Notes: generated by a model not told the origin, from the sequence alone. Positions 43,295-52,160 are shown, counted from the stretch's first letter. The stretch is 64,000 bases of DNA from Diabrotica undecimpunctata (GCF_040954645.1 NC_092803.1:10975230-11039229); one strand, 5' to 3'. A program made the numbers and translations.

Positions 43295-43477
43295 GAATAA
43301 TATAATTTGCGCTGTCACGAGTTGCCTTGTATATATATGCCATCTACTTTTAAGGCCATGAACGAAACCGATTTAATTATATCGTTGTCTCTCCTCTGGG
43401 CTATACGAAATATGCAAATGATTAAATCTTTTAGCAAAAACTGCTATTTCTTTGTTGAATTGAATACTCAAATATAT

Positions 43478-43769
43478 AGCCTAGGAGGACAAATTTGTTA
43501 AACTTCTTGTGCTCGAATCGGTATCAATAGAGTGTTATGACGTCATTTCAGCATCCCTTTTTCGTCAGCCACTCGGTCTGATACAAATCCAAACTCGGAA
43601 AGTTCAACGAATGTCTCCTAAATCTTTACCACTGCAGTGGTTAGGGTACAGCGTTTGAATTTGTATCAACCCGAGTGTCTGACGAAATAGGGATGCTGAT
43701 ATTACGTCATAACACTCTATTGATACCGATTCGAGCACGGGAAGTTTAACGAATTTGTCCTTATAGGCC
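43478..43769. repeat. Foldback MITE, ~290 bp
   Basis: Arms of about 115 bp: the left has TGTTAAACTTCTTGTGCTCG, AATCGGTATCAATAGAGTG and TTATGACGTCATTTCAGCAT; the right carries the reverse complements, around 90 percent complementary. The central 50 bp holds a separate palindrome, CCACTGCAGTGG (43629-43640). Ends are roughly GCCTAGGAGG and its partner. No coding capacity. Confidence 0.85.
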
Positions 43770-43808
43770 ATATCAGAGAAATGTGAGGGATAACCGTCTT
43801 GTGGAGTT

Positions 43809-43824
43809 CTCTGTAGAGCATTAT
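43809..43824. repeat. 16-bp target-site duplication, left
   Basis: CTCTGTAGAGCATTAT, repeated exactly at 45345-45360, flanking the RTE-like copy. Confidence 0.9.
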
Positions 43825-45344
43825 ATATATATATATATATATATATACAAGGATTTCCACAGTTTTCACTGTATTCCTTCACTCAACCGTTTTCTCCAAT
43901 TTTTCCTGTTTAGCCAGTCCCCTTCCTGTAGGTTTCTTCTACTCATTGCTTCGTCCACCTCATCTCTGAAAGATCTTCGGGGTCTGCCTCTCTTTCTTCT
44001 TCCTATCGGGCTCCACTCTGTTATTCTATTTATCCACCGATTTTGGTCTGCTCTTCTGACATGTCCGTACCAGGTTAACCTCTTCCCGTCGATGTAGTCT
44101 ATTATGTCGGAGTTCATGCCCATTCTCCTCTTAATCTCCATGTTATTTATCCTATCTCTTCTTGTTACTCTGCAGCTTCTCCTTAGAAATTCCATCTCTG
44201 TTGCTCTTATTTTGTTTTTGGTTTTCTTATTTATTGTCCAATTTTCACACCCATAAGTGAGGATACTTCTTGTCATGGTATTATATATTTTTTTCTTTGT
44301 TTTCATGCTGATGTTCTTATCCCATAGTACCGGGTTCAATTTTCGTATGCAGTCTCTTGTTTGTCCTAGTCTATTTTTTATATCTTCCTCCGTTGTTCCT
44401 TTGTTTGATATTATGAAACCTAAATACTTATACTTGTCTGTTCCTTTGATTTGTTTACCTTCGTCTATTTCCAGCTGTTTTATTTCTGTATTCTCCGTTG
44501 TTAGGTATTCAGTTTTCTTTAGGTTTATTTCCATCCCATTCTTTGTATATTCCTGCTCCAGTTTTCTCATCATAAAACTGAGGTCATCCTCGTCTTGTGC
44601 GATCACTATTTGGTCGTCGGCAAAACTTAGCGTATATAGATATTCGTTCCTTACTGGTATACCCATTTCTTCGCACTTTCTTTTCCATGGTTTCAGGGTT
44701 TTTTCCAGGAATATTTTGAACAGGGTGGGGGATGTGGAGCAACCCTGTAGTAGTCCCTTTGTCGTCTTAAATGGACTGCATATTCTATTGCCCGTTTTGA
44801 TAGCTACTTCGTTATTCTTGTAGAGTGCTTTTACCGCGTTTATTAATCTTCGTGGAACTTCGATGTTTTCCATTGCTTCCCATAGCTTGGTTCTAGGTAT
44901 TGAGTCATATGCCTTCTTAAGATCAACAAAAGCCAGATGGACGGATCTATTTTTGGCCATTCTTTTTTCTATTAGTTGTTCGACCGTGTAAATGTGATCT
45001 AAGCATGCTTTCCCCGCTGTGAAACCTGCCTGGTCTTCTCCGATTTTATCTTGTACATATATTTCTAATTTTTCCTTTATGGTCTTTCCATACAGTCTGC
45101 CTATAGACGATATAATGCTGATTCCCCGATAGTTTTCGCAGTTTTTTCTATTTCCTTTCTTGTATATTGATGTCATATATGCTTGGGTCCATTCTGCCGG
45201 TAAGTCTTCTCCATTCAGTGCTCTCTCAAACATTTTATGTATCATACGGAATAACTTTTCCGATCCGTTTTTTATCAATTCATTTGGTATTCCGCCGGGA
45301 CCTTCTGCTTTTTTGTTCTTTAGAGTTTCGATCGTTCTTTTTAC
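43825..45344 (-). mobile_element. Young RTE-like LINE, 5'-truncated, (TA)n tail
   Basis: Exactly bounded by a perfect 16-bp direct repeat. On the minus strand it starts inside the RT lead-in (AEGPGGIPNELIKNG), holds an uninterrupted RT and C-terminal frame and ends in a short 3' UTR and TATATA tail (43825-43845). The perfect duplication and clean frame indicate recent insertion. Confidence 0.92.
43866..45278 (-). CDS. RTE-like reverse transcriptase, open frame in a 5'-truncated copy
   Basis: 470 residues; the frame continues upstream to the insertion border, so the listed start is only the first methionine. Fingers: NYRGISIISSIGRLYGKTIK (near 55), AGFTAGKACLDHIYTVEQL. Palm: FVDLKKAYDSIPRTK (first Asp), GLLQGCSTSPTLF and LYTLSFADDQIVIAQDEDDL. 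Thumb: YKYLGFIISNKGTTEED. C-terminal: SILTYGCENWTINKK, SCRVTRRDRINNMEIKRRM, WYGHVRRADQNRWINR and GRRKRGRPRRSFRDEVDEAM. All RT motifs look functional, with Phe in the FADD box. The endonuclease is missing, so it cannot move on its own. Confidence 0.85.
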   Translation of the reverse strand: MIKNGSEKLFRMIHKMFERALNGEDLPAEWTQAYMTSIYKKGNRKNCENYRGISIISSIGRLYGKTIKEKLEIYVQDKIGEDQAGFTAGKACLDHIYTVEQLIEKRMAKNRSVHLAFVDLKKAYDSIPRTKLWEAMENIEVPRRLINAVKALYKNNEVAIKTGNRICSPFKTTKGLLQGCSTSPTLFKIFLEKTLKPWKRKCEEMGIPVRNEYLYTLSFADDQIVIAQDEDDLSFMMRKLEQEYTKNGMEINLKKTEYLTTENTEIKQLEIDEGKQIKGTDKYKYLGFIISNKGTTEEDIKNRLGQTRDCIRKLNPVLWDKNISMKTKKKIYNTMTRSILTYGCENWTINKKTKNKIRATEMEFLRRSCRVTRRDRINNMEIKRRMGMNSDIIDYIDGKRLTWYGHVRRADQNRWINRITEWSPIGRRKRGRPRRSFRDEVDEAMSRRNLQEGDWLNRKNWRKRLSEGIQ

Positions 45345-45360
45345 CTCTGTAGAGCATTAT
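45345..45360. repeat. 16-bp target-site duplication, right
   Basis: CTCTGTAGAGCATTAT, identical to 43809-43824. Confidence 0.9.
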
Positions 45361-45708
45361 CTTGTAATTAAAAACACGTTTTATCAGCACCACCCCGTAG
45401 TGTCAAACATCGGACTTCGTTTTAAAGTCCTTAAAAGGAGACTCCTAAAAAAAATCATGGCCCTAAACTATTTCTTTCAGTTTAAAGATATTTTCGGCCA
45501 TCGATTTAATGTTTTTAATTTGATCACTTCTACAATAATAATTTGTTTTCTTGATTGTAATTTTAAATTCGTTCCAAAATTCTTCGAGATTCTCTAGTTG
45601 TGAGTCGATATAGTTAAATGTCAGCCTGTCGATGTATTGTAGTAAAATCTTTGCCTAATTTTATTTTAATGTTTAATCTGTATTATTAGATATAATGCAA
45701 ATTACTTG
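45361..45708. other. Possible LINE linker remnant (minus)
   Basis: Minus strand 45640-45480 has an open stretch FNYIDSQLENLEEFWNEFK followed by ITIKKTNYYCRSDQ. It reads like the acidic-aromatic segment before the RT in I/Jockey-type LINEs, but there is no PWWN motif and no flanking partner. Otherwise nothing recognised. Confidence 0.3.
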
Positions 45709-45710
45709 TA

Positions 45711-46967
45711 CAGTAGAACTCCAATTATCCGGATTAATTGGGACCGGATTTTCCTCGAAAAATACCTTTTCCGGAATAGAAACGTAATTACAGCAAAATA
45801 CAATGGAGAACATATACGGTATTTATTATGAAAAACAATACAGTATACACAACAATATGTAAATGCCAAGTCGTACATTCTTTTGATGGTGAGGAGTTGC
45901 AGGTGGTCACACTCTGGTTGCCGCTCCATCCATTTAAGCGCGGTGTCTAGCCCTACCGATGCCTCTCTCGCAGTCGGCCCCTCGTCTAGCTCGGTAGCGA
46001 AGTCCTCGTCTTCCGGTTCCGGGTCATCACTTCCAGCTGTCACAACACTTTGAACGAGTTCACTATCATCGAGAATCTGAAATCCGGGATCCGTAGAATC
46101 ACTTAACAACCACTCCTTTACATCCTCTGCACTGCACTCGGAACATCCGGGAATGTTTACGATGATATCTCTGATTTGTTCAACCGTTGATGTTGATGTT
46201 TTTTGACTTCGAGTATGTACAAACACTTTATCAAACCACTCTGTAAATAAAGTAGCAGTCATCCAAGCCTTTTTTTTTTATTTTTATAGACCACGGGAAG
46301 TTTTTTTAGATTCTTGAATGCTCTGGGATTTTTGGATTTTCCTATTATGAGTAGGGGTAATCTATGATTTCCGGTTGCGTTAGCACAATTCAGGGTAGTC
46401 GTGCGCTCTTTGCTTACTTTGTGACCAGAAGCACTTGATTCTCTTTTGGAAGCCACTGTAGTTTTTGGCAAGGCTTTTCAGTTCAGGCCCGTTTCATCAG
46501 CATTGTATACAAACTCAGGGTCATAAGAATCTGATTTAACTTTAAACGTTTCAATGAAGTTTTCAACAGCTTTAGGGTCAGCTGAAAGCTTCTCTCCACT
46601 TAAGTCCAACTCCCATATTCAGTGCCTGGCTTTAAAATTTCGTAGCCACCCATTACTTGCTTTAAATGAACCCACACTGTCCATTTTCTCGGCAAAAAGC
46701 ATAGCTTTTTCGCAAATAATAGGGCCTGAAAGAGAGTTACCCAATGTTCGCTGCTGCAAAAACCACTTAAACACCACTTCTTCCAGTTCTTTATTTTCAG
46801 CTGTTTTCATACTCTTTCTCGATGAACTTCCGTCTTCATTCTCGAGGACTCGAGTTCCTGCATACATATTTATTTCTCTTAGGACGTAGCGCCTATACAA
46901 ACTTGATTTTTTCTTTTTCTCAATTTGATCCGGATAATTGGCGATCCGGATAATTGGAGTTCTACTG
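45711..46967 (-). mobile_element. Tigger/pogo-type DNA transposon, internally deleted
   Basis: TIRs CAGTAGAACTCCAATTATCC at both ends, each flanked by TA (45709-45710 and 46968-46969). At 1.26 kb it is about half the length of a full Tigger. It encodes broken pieces of a pogo-type transposase on the minus strand. A second internal copy of the TIR word (CCGGATAATTGG twice near 46930-46955) is present at the 5' end. Confidence 0.9.
45720..46910 (-). pseudogene. Tigger transposase remnant
   Basis: Minus strand. After a lost psq-type N-terminus: ENKELEEVVFKWFLQQRTLG, GPIICEKAMLFAEKM and FKASNGWLRNFKARH (CENP-B-type HTH, 46900-46619); then a stop where relatives have Gly, LSGEKLSADPKAVENF, PEFVYNADETGLN (first DDE aspartate, near 46490), a second stop where Trp is usual, HKVSKERTTTLNCANATGNH and LLIIGKSKNPRAFKN. 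Next WMTATLFTEWFDKVF joins directly to QKTSTSTVEQIRDIIV, so the LLLDNA block with the second and third acidic residues is deleted. The C-terminal tail to about 45860 is intact. Catalytically dead. Confidence 0.85.
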
Positions 46968-46969
46968 TA

Positions 46970-47384
46970 CTAAAACAATAAAAGCGATTAATACTATAAA
47001 TATTTAATTTAAATGAAGTGAAGTGTCAATTTTGTTTATTCGCTCTATATTAAATATCTCATATTTATATCGATATGAATTTATGGCCACTAAAAATTAT
47101 TCCATTTGCTATAGATTTATATTCAATTTTTTAAATGACAGCCCGAAAAACGAAATTCATTGATACGTAACAGTTTTATATGCTATTTTTATAAAAACAT
47201 CCCATTAATCATAGAGTGTGTAATGAATCTCCCGGATACAGATGTCAGTGATGGTTTGTAGAACATTAATGGTTGTATCTACTGCACCAACAAACTGAAT
47301 TATAACTTGGTCTATTCTTTTGAGTAAATTCTTTTGGCTAATTAAGAAAAAAACCAAACTGATTGTTATTTAAATTATAAAAAA
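46970..47384. other. AT-rich, no gene
   Basis: No recognised feature. Confidence 0.35.
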
Positions 47385-47452
47385 TTTTTTATTTAAAAAA
47401 GACAGTCGCATCCATCCGAATGTTATTAGCGGCATTTATGTAACAATTAATG
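47385..47452 (-). mobile_element. Extreme 3' fragment of an I-type LINE
   Basis: Plus-strand TTTTTTATTTAAAAAAGACA and GTCGCATCCATCCGAATGTTA correspond to 8966-9020, the 3' end of the LINE at 8961-12190 (GTCGCATCCACCCAAAGGTTA). Only about 70 bp. It abuts the Penelope-like coding remnant. Confidence 0.65.
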
Positions 47453-48155
47453 TTCATAAATTCTATTTTGGATTCTACGATTGGTTTGGTCTATGTATTT
47501 AAGATCGGAGGCAGTCTGCACAAGAAATTTCATAAACTTCTTGCTATTTATTTGTAATGTTGTCTGTGATTGATCGGACAAGAGATGAGTTTCTGTTGAT
47601 GGGTAAATATTGTCTTTATTCTTCATGATTCGAGGATTTTTTTGATTAGCTTTCGTATGATGAAAGTCTGAGTTTTTGGAATTAGATTAAGCTAGAGGGA
47701 GATTTGGTTGCTTCTATTGATGTAATTTTTGCAGCCAACATTTTGTATGAGGGGTTGTTTTAAAGAAGATAGCAGGTCTACTTGCATCATCGCAAACACT
47801 TGATCTGAAGACAAAGGTATTAATGACTGAGTTAATTTGTGAAGGTGAATGATTATAGTTGGCATACAAGTAGCGATTGGGATGGGTAGGTTTTTGGTAA
47901 ATAAAGAGTTGAAAATCTTGAGATTGGTTCGTCCTTAAGAGAATGTTGATAAATGCTAGGGATGAATTAGTTTTCATTTCCATCGTAAACTAGATACTGG
48001 GATCTATAACATTTAGATGGGTTTAAAAAGATACCAAAGCATCCTTGGCTTGGAACCAAATGACGAATATATCGTCAAAATATCGAAGCAAACATGCGGG
48101 TTTAAGCATTGATGTGAGTAGTGCTCGGGTATTGATGTCTTCTTGATTTTATATA
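47453..48155 (-). pseudogene. Penelope-like element: RT end plus GIY-YIG endonuclease
   Basis: Minus strand. KPACLLRYFDDIFVIWFQAK (near 48100) is the RT palm with the FDD catalytic pair in Penelope context. It continues THLNVIDPSI, FTMEMKTNSSLAFINILL, FQLFIYQKPTHPNRYLYA and NYNHSPSQINSVINTFVFRS, the conserved KPTxxxRYLxxxSxHP-type block. After the frame breaks, VYEISCADCLRSKYIDQTNR (near 47540) and RIYEH resemble the GIY-YIG nuclease (YxI, YIGxTxR, H). The order RT then GIY-YIG is diagnostic of Penelope-like elements. The GIY tyrosine block is degraded (the first stop lies near 47999), and the N-terminal half of the RT is missing. Confidence 0.75.
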
Positions 48156-48184
48156 GGAGCTCGAAATTTTAAATTAATTTAAGA

Positions 48185-49345
48185 AAAGTACTACGGTTTG
48201 ACTCTAGGATCTTAATTGACTCCAGTATATCTGATTAACGGATTTTTAAATGATGATCAAATAATACAAAAAATTATAGTTTTTTTACCATACACTTTCT
48301 CATGAGCCATGTTTTTATTTTTTGAATCAGTATGTTAGGCTTAACCGAACTAAAATTAATTTGGAACGAAATATCAATTATTTTCACGAAATTTTCGGGT
48401 AATGTAGACCTCCAACTAAAATTTTTTTCCACGAACCGGTATATGTAGAAATATTCTGAGCATAGCAGAAAAACGAGTGGAAAATTTTATGTAAGAACAG
48501 TGCAACGGTATGACTATCGGACCAAAATTGTCGCCACTATGCCCGATTATTGAAAAAAATCCAAGGGTACTCCCTTTGAAAATGTTTGAACAAATTTAAA
48601 TTTTATGAAATCGTTTTTTTGATGTTGATAGAGGCACTTGATCTCATGATTATTATTATTAACCTGTATGCGTCCACTGCTATACATAGGTCTCCCTCAG
48701 CTCTCTCCATATGTCTCCAGAGAGACACCCAACATTTGGCACTCCATAGCCATCAGCAGTTGGTGTAGCTTATTCCAAACCTTTTATCCCCTACCCAGAG
48801 TTTGGCAAAAAGAAGGAAAAATTGAATTGAAAATTTTTCAGTTTTTTTCATTTTTCGGCCAAACGGTGCCTTTTCTCATAGGGGTATGTATATATTTTTT
48901 GAATCAGTACGTCGAGCTTAAGTGAAATAAATTAAATTTGGAACGAAACATCAAGTTTTTCTTTTCACGAAATTTTCAAGACATGTAGACCTCCCAACTG
49001 GAAATTTTTCTCACGAACCGGTATATGTAGAAAAATTCTGAGCATAGGAGAAAAACAGGCGGCCAATTTTATGTAAGATTAGTACCACGGTTTGACTCTA
49101 CGACCTGAATTGACGCCAATATATCCGATTAACGGGTTTTAAAATGATGATCAAATAATACAAAAAATTATATTTTTTTTCCGTTTTCCGGCTAAAAAGT
49201 GCATTTTCTCATAAGGATGCGTATATATTTTTAAATCAGTACGTCAGGCTTAATCAAAATAAATTAAATTTGGCAAGAAATATCAAGTTTCTATTTTCAC
49301 GAAATTTACAGGACATGTAGACCTCCAACTGTTTTTCATCTCGTA
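48185..49345. repeat. Tandem repeat, period ~332 bp, three partial units
   Basis: Shared words recur in order: AATCAGTAC/TATGT at 48325, 48902 and 49234 (332 bp between the last two); GAACCGGTATATGTAGAAA at 48435 and 49015; ACATGTAGACCTCC at 48978 and 49313, with TAATGTAGACCTCC at 48400; and CAAATAATACAAAAAATTAT at 48257 and 49155. The first and second units are separated by an extra 245 bp that includes a LINE 3' end (48640-48790). Units differ by about 15-20 percent. No coding sequence. Confidence 0.8.
48640..48790 (-). mobile_element. LINE 3' end inserted in the tandem repeat
   Basis: On the minus strand: GAGAGAGCTGAGGGAGACC, CTATGTATAGCAGTGGACGC and an AATAATAATAA tail. The ...CTATG...AGCAGTGGACG layout with a trinucleotide tail is the common 3' end of insect RTE/CR1-type LINEs (compare CTATTTCCAGCAGTGAACGC at 56748). 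Non-coding. Confidence 0.65.
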
Positions 49346-49497
49346 GTGAATATGTTGAAGATATTTTACAAGCATCAAAACTTGCCTTTCGCCATTTATT
49401 GTCTCTGTTATATCATTTAGGAGGACGTGGGGAATGTGAGAGATGAGAGCAAGATTTTTTGGTAGAGGTTTATTGTATTTATAAAATGTTCTACTTA

Positions 49498-49650
49498 TTA
49501 GTCGAGATCGGTGAAGATTGCCCAGAGTATGGTTGCAAAACGAGCAGAATTAACCCATAGTTGCCGAGAGGGGGCATTTGGGCCTGTAGGACCCATCGCC
49601 GGCTCTTCGGGCTTCTTCTTATCCCCGGAATTGGATCGGGTATTCACCAT
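49498..49650 (-). CDS. Short ORF, MVNTRS start, unknown
   Basis: 50 residues from ATG 49650: a basic/proline start (MVNTRSNSGDKKKPEEP), a Gly/Pro turn and an aromatic end (FATILWAIFTDLD). The frame is open 22 codons further upstream. Starts of the form M-V-N-T-R are frequent in gag proteins of LTR retrotransposons, which fits the TG...CA block, but 50 residues is far too short for gag and no zinc knuckle is present. A poly(A) signal (AATAAA, minus) lies about 25 bases after the stop. It may be a remnant or chance ORF. Confidence 0.35.
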   Translation of the reverse strand: MVNTRSNSGDKKKPEEPAMGPTGPNAPSRQLWVNSARFATILWAIFTDLD

Positions 49651-49798
49651 CTTTGGTTTGTCGCTGGTAGAAAGGTTAAATACCACCGCTGTTATAAATA
49701 ACAGTTCCAGTGACAAATATCTGTTATAGGTAACGGTTCCAAGGAACAGTTACAAAGGAACAGAGCAAAAATGGAAAACAGATAGGAAAAAACATGAT

Positions 49799-50489
49799 CT
49801 AAGTATTCCTTGACTTACGGAAGGAATAACTTAGTAAACAAGTAAATTAAATGGTATAAAAATATAATGCAAAGAAAAAAATGTTTCTAAGTGTTTCTTG
49901 ACTTACGGAAGAAACAACTTAGGACAGAAATATAGATAAATGAAATATGTAAATGTGAGAGTAAAATATGGAAATATTTCTAAGTGTTTCTTGACTTACG
50001 GAAGAAACGACTTAGAACAGAAAATAAACAAGAGAATCAAATATAGTAAAATAAATGCACAAATAAGTGTTTATTGACTTACGGAAGAACGACTTATAAT
50101 AGAAAATAAGAAAAATCAAATATAGAAAAGATGTGGAAATATTGCTAAGTGTTTCTTGACTTACGGAAGAAACAACTTAGCATAAAATAGAAAATGAAAG
50201 AGACAAATGTATTAAGTATTTTCTTAACTTAAGGAAGAAAATATCTGAGATAAAATATTGGAAATAATAATGCAACAATGATTATGAAAATATTTCTAAG
50301 TGTTCTTTTGACTTACCGGAAAAGAACGGCTTAGACAAACAATTAAAATAACAAGTCAAATATTCAGAGAAATATTTCTAAGAGTTCTTTGACTTACCGG
50401 AAAGAACTACTTAGACAAAGTACAAATCAAAATAGAAAAAGCAAGATAAATATTTCTAAGTGTTCTTAACTTACGGAAGAACAACTTAG
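49799..50489. repeat. Array of nine covarying hairpins
   Basis: Copies at 49799-49834, 49887-49922, 49980-50015, 50064-50096, 50145-50180, 50212-50249, 50296-50334, 50378-50414 and 50456-50489, spaced 67-93 bp. Each is CTAAG, an inner arm, a loop GACTTACGG (or GACTTACCGG), the complementary arm and CTTAG. Inner arms differ between copies yet stay complementary: TATTCCTT/AAGGAATA, GTTTCTT/AAGAAAC, TATTTTCTT/AAGAAAATA, GTTCTTTT/AAAAGAAC, AGTTCTTT/AAAGAACT and GTTCTT/AAGAAC. The fourth copy is imperfect. The spacers are A-rich and poorly conserved. On the minus strand eight of nine loops read GTAAGT. Confidence 0.9.
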
Positions 50490-50744
50490 ACATAAAATAC
50501 AAGAAAAATAAACAATCAAAATAATCAAATAAAATATCAAACAATCAGTACATGAACAAATATAGATCAATGTAATATTCTAACCTGAAAAGGTCTGAAT
50601 ATACAATAATGCTAAAATAAAAATGGTATATAGGAAATCAGAAATAAAACAATAACTTAGTTGGAACAATAATAGCACCGACTAGGTCTACAGTAGAAGA
50701 GGCAAGCTCGACTGATCGATGAGAGAAAATCTACCTGCTTTTAT

Positions 50745-50767
50745 GTAAAACAAATCCTTTGTTTTAC
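50745..50767. repeat. Perfect 10-bp hairpin
   Basis: GTAAAACAAA, three bases, TTTGTTTTAC. It lies between the nine-hairpin array and the right end of the structured block. Confidence 0.85.
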
Positions 50768-50807
50768 GTAGCGAAAGTGAAATTTCCCTGCATCGATTCA
50801 ATTAGAA

Positions 50808-50860
50808 ATTTGGATTTGGCCAAACTTGGAATTCCCAAGTATTTTGACCGATATCCAAAT
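50808..50860. repeat. Branched foldable segment
   Basis: ATTTGGAT (50808-50815) pairs with ATCCAAAT (50853-50860). Between them lie TTGGCCAA (50816-50823) and the hairpin ACTTGG/CCAAGT (50824-50829 with 50835-50840). Together these could form a branched structure on either strand. Confidence 0.6.
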
Positions 50861-50941
50861 TCCTTGATGCGTCCGGCAAGGCTGTCAGCTCCCGGCTGAC
50901 ACGCCTCCGGAGGACAATTGCTACTAACAGCACCTCTACCA

Positions 50942-51594
50942 ATATTTTACATTTGGTAAAAGAAAAATGTTTATATTATTATTACCCTAAAACCACTTTA
51001 ATTATTGGAGACGGTTTCGGATGATCAGCCACTACTGTCGAATACTGATTAATGGAACCGTCCAGAATATTCGGCACAAAATGTAAAGTGACCGGAAATG
51101 CAATCGGATGTTTTTGCTTGCATTAAAACAAGTTAACTGCAATGTTTGAGTAATTTGCGTGCACTCGAATTAAGCAAATATTTCGCTAATAGACTGATTA
51201 ATGATTTACCTAATTAAACATTTTGAGTCCAGCATGTCAGTGAACAATAATTAAATTTTATTATTGTAAATATTTTCTTTTAGTTTAAACATAACGATGC
51301 AGTGTGCTCCATGATGAAAAATTGGGATTAACAGTGCGCAGTGAGCAAAAGTACACAAAAAGGCAGCAATAGCAACCATGCTCCATGCAAAACAGTGAAA
51401 ACTTTTAAATAAGACGACTGAATTTTACTCATAAAATGCAAATTTCACTTATAGATAGCTGTATATTTAAATCACATTTTCATGCTTCTAATACCTTGTC
51501 TTCTACATCATAAAGCATCACAGATATCAATATATAGTAGATGGTTTTTCTTTTTTTTTCTTCCAAATTATTGGACAGAATCCAATAATGGATA
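50942..51594. other. AT-rich, no gene
   Basis: No recognised coding content. A CAGTGCGCAGTGAGC word near 51330 is the only GC-rich spot. Confidence 0.35.
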
Positions 51595-52160
51595 AAAGAC
51601 AGAATCCAATCTGCAAACCGCTTTCTATTCGTACTGGATAAGCTCATAAAATCAAAAAATCTTACAAGAAGTTCAAAGATAAAAATCTATAAATCCATCG
51701 TCAGACCTGTAATAACATACGGATGCGAAACGTGGACCATGACCAAAGCAAACGAAGAAAGGCTTAGACGCTTTGAACGAAAAATACTTAGAAAAATTTT
51801 TGGACCTCACCATGACATTACCACAAACCAGTATAAGATCAGAACCAATATCTAATTAAAAGCACTCTACAATAACGCCGATATTGTACAAGAAATTAAA
51901 TCACAGCGACTAAGACGGGCAGGCCACGTGCACAGACTGCATAACGAGAGACTTGTAAAACTGGTATGGGAGGAGATTCCCACAGGCAAAAGACCACTCG
52001 GACGTCCCAGAATGCGATGGAGAGATAACATCCAAGCAGATCTCCGAAAAATGAACATTCCATTTGACCCCAGGTTGATGGAAGACCGAACAAATTGGAA
52101 AAAAGTTGTACAGTCAGCCAAGACCCACCCAGGGTTGTAGCGCTACGTGATGATGAAGAA
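51595..52160 (+). pseudogene. RTE-like LINE C-terminal fragment with GAT tail
   Basis: RIQSANRFLFVLDKLIKSKN, IYKSIVRPVITYGCETWTMT, ERKILRKIFGPHHD, then one stop (near 51855), IVQEIKSQRLRRAGHVHRLH, LVWEEIPTGKRPLGRPRMRW and SAKTHPGL before the final stop at 52138, followed by GATGATGAAG. Thumb and C-terminal domain of an RTE-type ORF. The subfamily is the same type as 28510-28700. 5'-truncated. Confidence 0.8.

Larger units (their letters stand above)
49460..50941 (-). mobile_element. 1.48-kb structured block with TG...CA ends (possible solo LTR or novel element)
   Basis: Bounded by TGGTAGAGGT (49460-49469) and its exact inverse ACCTCTACCA (50932-50941). Inside, on the minus strand in order: palindromes CCTCCGGAGG (50904-50913) and GTCAGC/GCTGAC (50884-50900), a three-branched foldable segment (50808-50860), a 10-bp perfect hairpin (50745-50767), nine covarying hairpins (50489-49799), a 50-codon ORF (49650-49498) and AATAAA (49474-49469) eight bases before the end. 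TG...CA termini with short inverted repeats are LTR hallmarks, but no clear target duplication (TTTTT versus ATATT) or flanking internal element was found. Confidence 0.45.

Noticed and set aside
44257..45597. Plus-strand ORFs of 188 and 145 codons
   Set aside because: Shadows of the minus-strand RT frame at 43866-45278.
49799..50489. Regularly spaced repeats as a CRISPR array
   Set aside because: Repeats are not identical, spacers are A-rich and related, and the surroundings are eukaryotic transposons. The covarying hairpins are a different signal.
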